64,000 bases of DNA from Cervus elaphus. Lineage: Eukaryota > Chordata > Mammalia > Artiodactyla > Cervidae. Position 1 is the first letter of the stretch, and every line of letters starts with the position of its first letter. Below are positions 54,689-64,000 of the stretch, piece after piece. The notes below the pieces were generated by a model. That model searched no databases, was not told where the DNA came from, and was given only the letters and a program-made list of their open reading frames with translations. The position numbers and the translations under genes are program-made. The DNA lies in the NCBI RefSeq assembly GCF_910594005.1, contig NC_057815.1:81577552-81641551 (forward strand), read 5' to 3'.

Positions 54689-55496
54689 AGGTGTACACAA
54701 AATGAAAATTCTCTGTAAATTGGAGTCAGGAAGATCCTCATGGAGGTAGAAATATCTGTTCTGCATAGCAAATGAAACTCACAGGTTACACAAGAGAAAT
54801 GATTGTAAAACAAAAACAGGAATAAATTTAGTATATATGGTAGAGAGTACTGTGGAAGAACTAGCAAATGAAAGTCTCATTGTAAAAGTAGGAGACCCTC
54901 TCGAAAATTAGGGGAAAATAATTTTATAATTTTCCTACAATTATATAAAGTTCCTATCAAATAAGCTTTCACACACACACACACAAAGGATAATAGATGT
55001 AACAAGTCTAACAAAGTACTTAAAAGTACTTCCTAACACCAAGGACATTAAGTTGGATCACATAACCCCTGCATCTGATGATAAAGGTGCATTGATGATT
55101 CCAGGTGCTGCACTAGTGAGCATTTGATGTCCTGTATTTAAAAATATCATCATAGAAAAGGTGCATACCCCATAGCCTAGACCCTTGATTACAGTAGTCA
55201 TTGCGATACCATTCAGTTTCACCAGAAGTGTTTGTGTATAAGATATAGCCTTATAAAAGGAGACAGAATCCCACATTTCTGCAATATTATTACCACAGAA
55301 ATATCTTGTGTATTTGTATGCAAAGAATCATTTAGAAAGGTATAATTAATTCTATCTTTAAGTTTTACTCCTTTTTTGGTTGTTAGAAAAGGAAATAGGG
55401 CCAAGTTAGAAGAGCAGATCTGAGAGGAGTCTGAAAGCAGATCTGAAAAGGAAAGAGACCTAAAGCAGGTAAATTCAACTAACCTAACATCACTAA
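54689..55496. other. Unique DNA with a short (AC)n
   Basis: (AC)n at 54,969-54,986. A small imperfect direct repeat around gcagatctga lies at 55,412-55,448. No gene was recognised. Confidence 0.45.
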
Positions 55497-55688
55497 GGGT
55501 TTTCCTGGTGGCTCAGTGGTAAAGAACCACCTGTCAAGCAGTAGCCAAGGGTTTGATCCCATGGACAGAAAGAACCCCTGGAGAAGGAAATGGGAACCCA
55601 CTTCAGTCTTCTGGGAAATCCTATGGACAGAGGAGCCTGGTGGCTATAGTCCATGGAGTCACAAAGAGTTCTTAGTGACTAAACAGCC
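55497..55688 (+). mobile_element. Bov-tA SINE, diverged
   Basis: Head (gggttttcctggtggctcag), body (aaagaaccacctgtcaagca), Bov-A part (ggagaaggaaatgggaaccc) and tail (gagttcttagtgactaaac). No TSD was confirmed. Confidence 0.9.
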
Positions 55689-58488
55689 ATATATTTTAGT
55701 TTTAGTTTGCCAAAATAGTGTTTATAAAATGTAAGCAACATTCCTTACAAAATGAAATCAGAAGAGATCCCAGCTTAAATGAGGTTTAAATACAATAATG
55801 TACATACATTTCTTGGCCTATACTCTCAATTGAGGTAGAAGTTTGTATTCCATGTGCTAAAATAATATCTTACTAAGTACAATAATCAAATTTCCCATAC
55901 ATACCCAAATAACAGAAAGAAAGGCTATATGCATTTATAATAAACACTTTAAAGTATTATTATCATACAGAATTTAAATGAGTTTTTAACTTCCATTATT
56001 GAAATGTGAGTACCAAAACACTGAAATTGCTAATTACATGAATTTTATCCAAATGATGGAATCAATTATTTACTCTCTGCTTTTCTCAGAATATTTTTAA
56101 AAATATAATACACATTTGTTGTCACATACATTTTGAGATTAGAAATGCAGCAGAATTCATGAAACTGTAGTATATAAACAAGTCTGTATGTTCCTTTTCA
56201 GGATATCATCCACGGAGAAAATAAAGGGAAAACCATGAAAATTATTTAGACTTTTACCTGGACTCTTAATAAAGACCCCAAAGAAAGATCAAAACCATAA
56301 CTCATGATTTTACTTATTAAATTTTAGATGACACAGGTGATAATTAGAGGATCGGGACATTAAAGACAAATTGAATTAAAAGAAACAGATGGAGGAAGTG
56401 AGTACAGATATGCTGACAGTTAATACTTTTCACAAAGCATTAACAAGATGGCAGTTTTTTTCCTAACATCTCCTAAGGGAACAGATTTCAGGAGAAGTAA
56501 GAAATGATAGGGGAAACACTTTCTCTTTTCTGCTAACCTCTGTGTATCAACAAGAAATGCTATTCCAAGGAGCAGCTGATTTATAACTGCAGTGGATAGC
56601 TGTGCTGTGGCTCATCCTCAACCAAAGCATGCATATTCATAGATTTGACAGTGACAAATGCCTTTGCAGAGGCTTTGAAAAGACACATGGAGTAGGTGAT
56701 CTTTTCTGCACCCATAAGCCGTGGTCTCAGTAATAATATTTTCTCTTCAAGGAATCTTGACCAGGCAGCATAGCCAAGGCAGGGGAATGGGGTAGGAGGC
56801 ATGAGTGGATATGTGTATTTTTCTCCAAGAATGACATTTGATTTGACTTAATTTTTGTGACATTTTTCTCCATCAAGTTATAATCAGTAGAAAATTTGGT
56901 TGTATAAAAGTTCATAATCATCAGGGTGAAATGAGGAAATGAGTTCCTAGTTTAATTCATAGAAAAATATGTTTCAGGTGGATGTGAATGCAAACTAAGT
57001 TGCATTACTCATTTTTAAAAAAATTTTTTGCAACATCTCAATACAGGTATCTAAAGCATCCTGTGTTTTAATCTTCTGAGGCATATGATGGGAAGACAAG
57101 CTGTCTTTTCTATCCAAATATGCTGTTGAAATAAAGCAGCTCTAGGTGGCTGTCTTATGGGTGGGATATTAATAGAAAGCTATTTCGATTTTCTAAACAG
57201 AACTTAAAAAAAAAAAAAGCAGAGTAAAAATCAGAGGAAAATCCATTTGCTGCAGAGTAGATAATGATATGATTTTCCTGTGTGAAAGAGAATGATGCCA
57301 ATGTAGAAAATAGATATTGTTAAAATGTTGAGCTTCTTCCAGTTAGTTTTATAAGTACTCATAAGAAAATGCAATAGGAGGAAAAAATTGGTAATATTCT
57401 CCAGTCTGTTCAACTCTAAAGTTTCATCAGTGGGTGACAGACTCTATTCAGAGATCTTTGCTTGTTGGTAAAGGTAATGCATAGCACAGAGTCTATCCAA
57501 ATCAGTTAATTAATTGTTAATTAATCAGTTACCTTATTGGTTACTGTACTTAGGGTATAAGAGTGTGAATTTGTTAGAATTAAGGTTCTATCTTATCACA
57601 GAGTAGCAATACATAGACATTTAAATAAAGATGCTATTGGGAATGTATAAAAATGTGAACATTAACAGTACACAAATACCTTTTATCTCTCAGGTTTCTC
57701 TTATAGAAGTTTAGGTTGATTTACTACTTGAAATACAATTAGAAGTTTTAGCACTTTTGATATTAAGGCAGGGTGTTACATAAAATTATGTTCCTAAACA
57801 CATTTGGTATCTCATATATTCTGCAAACAAGGAAAATAGAAAAGTTTCATAAAGTGTAAGCTTAACTGTCATTGCTAATGAAGTTATGTTCCTTGAAGTT
57901 TCTGCTTATAAAGTTTTCTTGGGAAGAGAAAGAAAAATAACAGGAACTGTGGCTGATTATATATAGTGATTCTTCCAGTATTAATTGAGCTTCTCAGATG
58001 TACTAGACTGGACAGGAAGCAGAGTCAGCCATGCAGTCTTCCAAAAGAGGGACAGAAAAATGGAGAAGCCTTGAAAGTAAGCATTCACAAGTCAACAGTA
58101 TTGATTAGTCAATGAGAAAAAAAAGAAAATAATCATTCAAATTGTTAAGCATCTAGTTTTACCTTAGTCATGTGTAGAGTTATCCATGTAATTTGTCCCA
58201 TCCAGAGCTCTTAGCCATTCTGCTAGATTGCATATCATCTATTGAATGCCTTCGATATTCTTGCCTCAAATATTTGTGGAAATACGAAGATGTTTCCAGT
58301 TTCTGTTCTCAAAAGCTTGTGATACTCTACTCAAATAGGTAAACATAATATGATAGATTTATTGATAGAAATCTCTACAGGAATATGGGAGTGAGTATGA
58401 CTGACATTATCCCATGCAATCAAAAAGGCATGCTATAGCAGGTGAGTTCACCAGAATTAATTTTAACACTTTTTTTGTATTGGGGTAT
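55689..58488. other. Unique AT-rich intergenic DNA
   Basis: The largest stretch without recognisable repeats. A short patch at 57,504-57,523 repeats ttaattaa twice around a centre, a dense homeodomain-type motif. No gene was recognised. Confidence 0.5.
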
Positions 58489-59278
58489 AAAATTCTTCAA
58501 GAGATGGGAATACCAGGCCACCTGACCTGCCTCTTGAGAAACCTGTATGCAGGTCGAGAAGCAACAGTTAGAACTGGACATGGAACGACAGACTGGTTCC
58601 AAATAGGAAAAGGAGTACATCAAGGCTGTATATTGTCACTCTGCTTATTTAACTTATATGCAGAGCACATCATGAGAAAAACTGGTCTGGAAGAAACACA
58701 AGCTGGAATCAAGATTGCCAGGAGAAATATCAATAACCTCAGATACACCACCCTTATGGCAGAAAGTGAAGAGGAACTAAAAAGCCTCTTGATGAAAGTG
58801 AAAGAGGAGAGTGAAAAAGTTGGCTTAAAGCTTAATATTCAGAAAACTAAGATCATGGCATCCGGTCCCATCACTTCATGAGAAATAGATGGGGAGACAG
58901 TGGAAACAATGTCAGACTTTATTTTGGGGGGCTCCAAAATCACTGCAGATGGTGATTGCAACCATGAAATTAAAAGCGCTTACACCTTGGAAGTAAAGTT
59001 ATGACCAACCTGGATAGCATGTTAAAAAGCAGAGATATTACTTTGCCAACAAAGGTCCGTCTGGTCAAGGTTATGATTTTCCAGTGGTCATGTATGGATG
59101 TGAGAGTTGGACTGTGAAGAAAGCTGAGCATCGAAGAATTGATGCTTTTGAACTATGGTGTTGGAGAAGACTCTTGAGAGTCCCTTGGACTGCAAGGAGA
59201 TCCAACCAGTCCATCCTAAAGGAAATCAGTCCTGAATATTCATTGGAAGGACTGATGTTGAAGCTGAAACTCCAATAA
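58489..59278 (+). pseudogene. BovB reverse transcriptase fragment lacking the catalytic ADD
   Basis: Frame through 58,881 carries MGIPGHLTCLLRNLYAGREA, GVHQGCILSLCLFNLYAEHI and NNLRYTTLMAE. At 58,741-58,761 the expected RYADDTTLM reads RYTTLM: an in-frame 9-nt deletion removed the alanine and both catalytic aspartates. After a stop at 58,879 the C-terminal part continues in other frames (59,084-59,278: MYGCESWTVKKAEHRRIDAF). Not functional. Confidence 0.9.
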
Positions 59279-59511
59279 TTTGGCCACCTGATGTGAAGAA
59301 CTGACTCATTTGAAAAGACCATGATGCTGGGAAAGATTGAAGACTAGAGGAGAAGGGGACGACAGAGGATGAGATAGTTGGATGTCATCACCGACTCAAT
59401 GGACATGAGTTTGAGTCAACTCTGGGAGTTGGAGATGGACAGGGAGGCCTGGTGTGCTGCAGTCCATGGGGTCACAAAGACTTGGATACGACTGAGTGAC
59501 TGAACTGAACT
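58489..59511 (+). mobile_element. BovB LINE, 5'-truncated, 1.0 kb
   Basis: Begins within the RT (aattcttcaagagatggga) and runs to the gaactgaactg tail. The A-rich preceding sequence and flanks show no clear TSD. Confidence 0.95.
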
Positions 59512-60029
59512 GTCCTGACTGGACAAGATGTGTAGGTGGTCTGTTCCACATAATTCCTGAAAGTTAATGTTTTATCTTTTTTTTTTTTTCACTTCTTTTT
59601 TCCTGGAGCATTTTTTTCTTATCTGCATGATTGAAGTAAATTTTCTACTATAAGATGATTCTAACTCATGAGAAAGAAGACAGTTACTTGAAAGGTGTAT
59701 GCCCAATGTCTTAAGGCACACAGTATTTCTTCTTTTTGCATAAATCACATTGCTGTGCTTGGCTGCCAATCAGAATGAGAAACATAATTTCAGAATTATC
59801 ATAAAACCAACTATAACATTCTTGTTATGAATATTTTTCATCAGTGTCTTTATAAAATTTTACTTTTAAACTATACTTTTAAACTATAAATGATTACTTT
59901 TTGATATATCAAAAATCCTTATTAAACTATCTTATAACTTTAATAATCTATCTTTGCTATTTTGGTTCTAAATACATAATATCTCAAAAATGATAACAGT
60001 TTGATCCGGTTAAAGATAGTTGCTTCTTA
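59512..60029. other. Unique AT-rich DNA
   Basis: A T-run lies at 59,578-59,590. No gene was recognised. Confidence 0.4.
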
Positions 60030-62060
60030 TTCTATTTTGCCACTCATTTTATTTATTCATCTGTATACCTATTATCATTAATTGATGTTGAATGCTTTCA
60101 GAATTGTTCTGTAACTGTTGAGATGTTATATAGTATATGTTGCTGTGAATTACTCATTTGACTTTGTAATGTTAAACTAATATTATATTCCTGGGATGAA
60201 CATAGCTTGTTCATGGTAGATTATAATCTTATATGGATGATGTCTTTCTAGTATTTAATTTAGAATATTGAATAGTTGTTCAGTTGTGAGATTCACATAA
60301 AATTATTTCCCATGCTCTTTTTTTTTCATGTTTATCGTCAGTGTTGTGTTAGTCTCATAAGTTGATTTGAAGAGTGTTTTCTCTTTTCTCTATTCTCCTG
60401 AAAAATTTGTGTAATATTAGGATTACTTATTCTTGAATTATTTAATGGAACTTAGTAGTGAAGATCTATGGCCATGCAGATGTTTTTAATTAAAGATTTT
60501 GCCCACTGATTCAGAATTTTTAATAGTTTTACAATCATGAAGATTTTTGTTTCTTCCTAAATAAGTTCTAATAAGTTGTAATTTTCTAGGGTACTATCCT
60601 TATCTTTTAATTTTTAAAATGTGTTGGCAGGGGGCTTTCTAAAGACCCTGGCAATAGACTAAATGTTTATGTCTCCCTAGAATTCATATGTTGAAACTTG
60701 GACCACCAATGTAATAATATTTGTAGGTTGGATCATAGGGAGATAATTAATTAAGGAGGGTGGAGCCCCCATAGTGGGATTAATGTCCCTATATGAAGAG
60801 AAAGGGACTAGGGCTTCTTCTCTGTACCATGTGAGGATAAAACAGGAAGACCATCACTGGTCATCCACAAATCAGGAAGAGGGCCCTCGCCAGGAACCAA
60901 ATCAGCCAACACCTTGATCTTGGATTTCCCAGTCTCTAGATGTATGAGAAATAAGTGGCTATTGTTTTAGCTGCCCATTCTATGGTAATTAGTTGCATAG
61001 CAGCCCAAGCTAACAAGCCTTCTTATGTCTCTAATAATGTGGAATCTATAGTTTTATCTTTTAAATATTCTCCATATTGTTCAGTATTGCTCCTCTTCCC
61101 TTCTTTTTCTCTTGACTCTATCCCATCAGAATGCTTCAAATTTTAAAGTTAAAAAAAAATTGGCCTTGATATCCCTTGTGCTAAATACATATGCTTATTT
61201 TAAATTTCTGACCTTAACATTTATTTTCCCTATCTTTTACTCTCCCTAAATTTCTTTGCATACTTATACTAACCTTCAGATATATTTAACTCTTTAATTT
61301 TTATCATTTTTATTTTCTATGTAATATGTATAATAATTTAAAGCAGTGGATTTACTTCTATTGGTTTCTTTCTTTTCCACAGGACCTTTGTGTTTAACAT
61401 TTTTATCCTTTGGTTTGAGAAAATTGCTTTCTGGTTTCCATTATAATTGCTTCTTTGACAAATGAGTTATTTTTTGTTTACTAAACATGAGGACTTTCTA
61501 GATATATTTCATATTTGCTTCTAAATAGTATTTTTGCATTGTAGTCAGAATATGAATTATAATATTTCATCCTTTGAAACTTGTTATCATGTGTGTTAAA
61601 TTCTATGGATCAACATGAAAATTTTCTATGAGTGTGAACTAAATCATTCAGTCTGAAATTTTTGAATTTCATATTTCATAAACTTATGTTATAGTCCATA
61701 AACTTCCATTTGTTAATTTTGTTAACCAGTTCAAATTTTCTGTGTTTACTACTTATTTTATAGGCTGTTCTATCAATTACTGATCATATAAAAACCTTCC
61801 ATTATCATTTTGTTTGTTTCTATTTCTTGAAATAATTCCATTAATTTTTATAGTACATACCCTGGAAATATTTATCAGGTGCACACAAACCTAAAATTAT
61901 TGTCACATATTCTTGTTTAGTTAACCATGTGAAGTGCTGCTTGTTATAATTGCTTTAATATGAAAGTCTATTTTGTCTGGTACTACATGTTTTACTTCAG
62001 TTTTATTCTCCAGTTTAAAATCAATAGTTTTTACAAAATAAAATTCCTAAATAGAATATC
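60030..62060 (-). mobile_element. Ancient L1M ORF2 region, antisense, split by a MaLR LTR
   Basis: The plus strand follows the reverse complement of L1 ORF2. RT sequence lies at about 60,080-60,640 (gttgaatgctttcagaattg, attcctgggatgaacatagc, gtgttgtgttagtctcataa, tagtagtgaagatctatggc). After the LTR, endonuclease-side sequence lies at about 61,025-62,060 (ttgcttctttgacaaatgag, ttttgcattgtagtcagaat, gaaagtctattttgtctgg). No open frame survives. The AT content and decay suggest an L1M family older than the ruminant L1s. Confidence 0.68.
60648..61022 (+). mobile_element. MaLR LTR (MST/MLT1-like) nested in ancient L1
   Basis: Order aatgtttatgtctccctaga, attcatatgttgaaacttgg, gagggtggagcccccatag, ccatgtgaggataaaac, aagagggccctcgccagg, accttgatcttggatttccc, agaaataagtggctattgt and a tagcagcccaagctaac end. 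A nearly complete old LTR of about 375 bp. Confidence 0.82.
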
Positions 62061-62403
62061 AAACAATTTCGCATTTATTGTGAAATACAAAGTTTGTTAT
62101 AACAGAGTCAGGGATAATAAGTTTTCCTTTGATATGAACTGTCTGCCCATCTTTTTAAATTGAATACTAACATGATTATACAGAGATAGGCTTAAAGACA
62201 GTAGTAACATTTTAAGAAAAGCTAATGTCTGTGTCTTTGATGGCATCATGAAGCCACTGTGGCAGACGTGGCACTGTCTACCTAGAAATTCTTACTATGC
62301 AAGAAAATAAAACTCCCATTTATTCAGTAGAAAAATATGCAGTTGATACTACTTCTAACTGATATACAGATGGAGGTATTTCCATACTGAATCAGTGATC
62401 CTA
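62061..62403. other. Unique DNA
   Basis: No repeat or gene was recognised. Confidence 0.4.
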
Positions 62404-62414
62404 AAATTATAATT

Positions 62415-62533
62415 GTATGCATGCTCAGTCACGTCCGACTCTTTGCGACTCCGTAGATTCTAGCCTGTCAGTCTCCTCTACCATGGAATTTTCCAGGAAT
62501 GAATGATAAAGCAGGTTGTCATTTCCTTCTCTG
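62415..62533 (-). mobile_element. Bov-A monomer SINE with TSD
   Basis: Reverse Bov-A unit: atgctcagtcacgtccgact, ctttgcgactccgtagattc, gtcatttccttctct. TSD aaattataatt at 62,404-62,414 and 62,534-62,544. Confidence 0.92.
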
Positions 62534-62679
62534 AAATTATAATTATTTGATTTTATTTTCTATGGGTCTTTGTTTTATTTTTAAATGATGTATTATAAAG
62601 CACGAGAGCTGGATGCAGAGAATTTATATTCAAACAATGCCATCACAAAATCTTGAATGAGCCCCAATATCTGTGATAG

Positions 62680-63065
62680 ATTATATTAGTGTCTAAATAA
62701 TTGTTCTTCCTACTAAAACCTGCCCTTTGGACAGATTAAAAGTCCTCCAACACAGAGAGTAAGTTTGGTCATAAGATTGGATTTTGCCAGTGCAAATTGA
62801 GAGAGAGTGGCAGGTACTGTTTCTCTAAAGACCTTAAGAACTATTTCATCCTTCTGTCGGTGCTTTTTTTTTTTTCCCTCTGCCAGCTATAAAAACAATG
62901 TTCTGGGTGTTCTTTCAACTAGTTTCTTAGAATAAAGAGTGAAAGTCATACCCTTGATTGACCCATAATCTGAGTGAAAAATAAACCTGTCCCGGTATTG
63001 TCACTAAAGTGCGTATGCTGTTTGTTGTACGGCACGACTTTGTCTTAAGCAGATTGATACAGCCT
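62680..63065 (+). mobile_element. MaLR/MLT1-like LTR
   Basis: Blocks gtcataagattggattttgc, tgacccataatctgagtgaa, aaataaacctgtccc and a ttaagcagattgatacag end match the order of an MLT1-type LTR. Boundaries approximate. Confidence 0.45.
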
Positions 63066-63324
63066 CTGAACCCTACTCTGTGCAAGGGCAATACTGATGC
63101 CTGATTTTCTATTTCCCAGATCTGTGGCTAGGGCCTAATGAAATACAATAAGCAGCAACACATTCTAAACTCTTAAAATACTATTAAAATGCTAGGCGAC
63201 ATCATTTTCCACATATCTCATTTTATTCTCAAGGAATCATTATGCAAATTTTCACAGCTAATTTAGAGATAAAGAGTCATGCAAGCAGATATTAGACTTC
63301 ACTAACCTTTTGAGTTTTCACATT
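63066..63324. other. Unique DNA
   Basis: Nothing was recognised. Confidence 0.4.
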
Positions 63325-63545
63325 TATGCTTACATTACCCATCTGTTGCTGTGCATTGTCTATGCTTTCCATTGGGCCCTTACCATATTAACTATAGGCA
63401 TTTTAAATTCCCTATCAGATCATTTTGACATCTGTGTCTTATCTCTGGGTATGGGTCTAAGCCATACTTTATCTTGTCTATGTTTTTCTTACCATTTTGT
63501 GCCTCTTTATTTTTTATTGGAAGCCAGACATATTGAAATGGAGCA
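63325..63545. mobile_element. L1M 3'-region fragment (tentative)
   Basis: Segment ttaaattccctatcagatca, tttgacatctgtgtcttatc, tctgggtatgggtctaag, ttttattggaagccagacat resembles the 3' region of old L1M families. The 117-codon frame at 63,310-63,663 overlaps it and is not considered a gene. Confidence 0.45.
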
Positions 63546-63664
63546 GCACCCTACGGCCCTTGCCCTCCATGTCCTCATCCTGCCATTTGTCTGTGACAAA
63601 AACTTCAGGCAAAGAATAAGTTTAACCAGAGAAGTGAGAAAATGCAGAAACAAAGGAAAATAGT

Positions 63665-64000
63665 TCAAGAAAACTAAATAACGATAGTTTAGTCATAGGC
63701 ATAGTTAAGGATATTTAGTTCCTTTTCATGAGCTATAGATAATATGCTGAGCCATATCCTGTGGACTGTATTATAGGTACTGACAGACCCCAAAGTAGAA
63801 AAAGTTAACTACATAATGACCAGACTGTAGCCGTGACTTAAGTTCCTCGTGATTCTAAGAACTGACCTCAAGGAAATGGAAACAAACCACCCTTGGAAGT
63901 GAAGACTAACTGTACTTAATCAAGATGGTGGTCTCGTCAGACCATTGCATGACTGATTTCAAGATGACTGTCAGAGCTGACTATGCTGTTTCTGCAGGTA
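63665..64000 (+). mobile_element. Endogenous retrovirus-type LTR, cut by the window edge
   Basis: Blocks tgtggactgtattataggta, ctgacagaccccaaagtag, ataatgaccagactgtagcc, aggaaatggaaacaaacc and gaccattgcatgactgattt look like the U3 of a ruminant LTR. It runs off the end, so TATA, poly(A) signal and 3' end are not seen. Confidence 0.5.

Noticed and set aside
55412..55448. Small imperfect direct repeat around gcagatctga
   Set aside because: Only two short copies, low significance in this composition.
63310..63663. 117-codon frame with a hydrophobic N-terminus like a membrane protein
   Set aside because: Overlaps an L1M-like 3' region; no receptor or transporter motif.

Overview
This window is ordinary mammalian intergenic DNA from a ruminant, most likely a bovid. 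The evidence is direct: about 24 copies of the tRNA-headed Bov-tA and dimeric Bov-A2 SINEs, six BovB (RTE) LINE copies whose 3' tails match those SINEs, and ruminant-type L1 and endogenous retroviral LTRs. Cattle, sheep, goat and other bovids cannot be told apart from sequence alone. I found no gene, coding exon, structural RNA gene, CRISPR array or bacterial-style system. Every long reading frame with a recognisable product is a fragment of a LINE, and the rest look like chance frames in AT-rich DNA.

Layout. 1-12.5 kb: unique DNA, a 1.3-kb BovB (minus), an ancient L2 LINE relic (minus, about 3.0-5.6 kb) with a Tigger1-like DNA transposon inside it, one LTR (plus), a solo LTR (minus) abutting a MaLR LTR, and several SINEs. 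12.56-24.31 kb: one L1 insertion bounded by a 16-bp target-site duplication (TSD). It carries a very long 5'UTR, broken ORF1 and ORF2, a nested Bov-A2 SINE with its own TSD, and a nearly full-length BovB with its own TSD. 24.4-29.8 kb: BovB and old L1/L2 fragments and SINEs. 29.9-32.65 kb: three different LTRs peppered with short SINEs. 33-42.7 kb: SINEs, a striking 23-bp hairpin at 33.26 kb, two young L1 3' ends pointing away from each other, and two more LTRs. 42.7-58.5 kb: mostly unique AT-rich DNA with an L1 3' end, a partly duplicated Bov-tA in an (AT)n tract, two short BovB tails, a MIR and Bov-A2. 58.5-64 kb: a BovB, an antisense ancient L1 split by a MaLR LTR, a second MaLR-like LTR, and the start of another LTR at the window edge.

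How the parts relate: the elements form a readable insertion stratigraphy (L2 and MIR oldest, then Tigger, MaLR and old L1, then ruminant L1, BovB, LTRs and SINEs). The SINEs share the BovB 3' tail, consistent with the known view that BovB machinery mobilises them. No autonomous copy here is intact: the copies examined carry stops, frameshifts, truncations or lost catalytic residues.

Limits: family names come from recognising consensus-like sequence by eye. Boundaries without a stated TSD are good to roughly 10-50 bp, and old repeats to about 100 bp. I found no convincing undescribed biological system. The hairpin at 33,256-33,308 is the best candidate for something not explained by known repeats.
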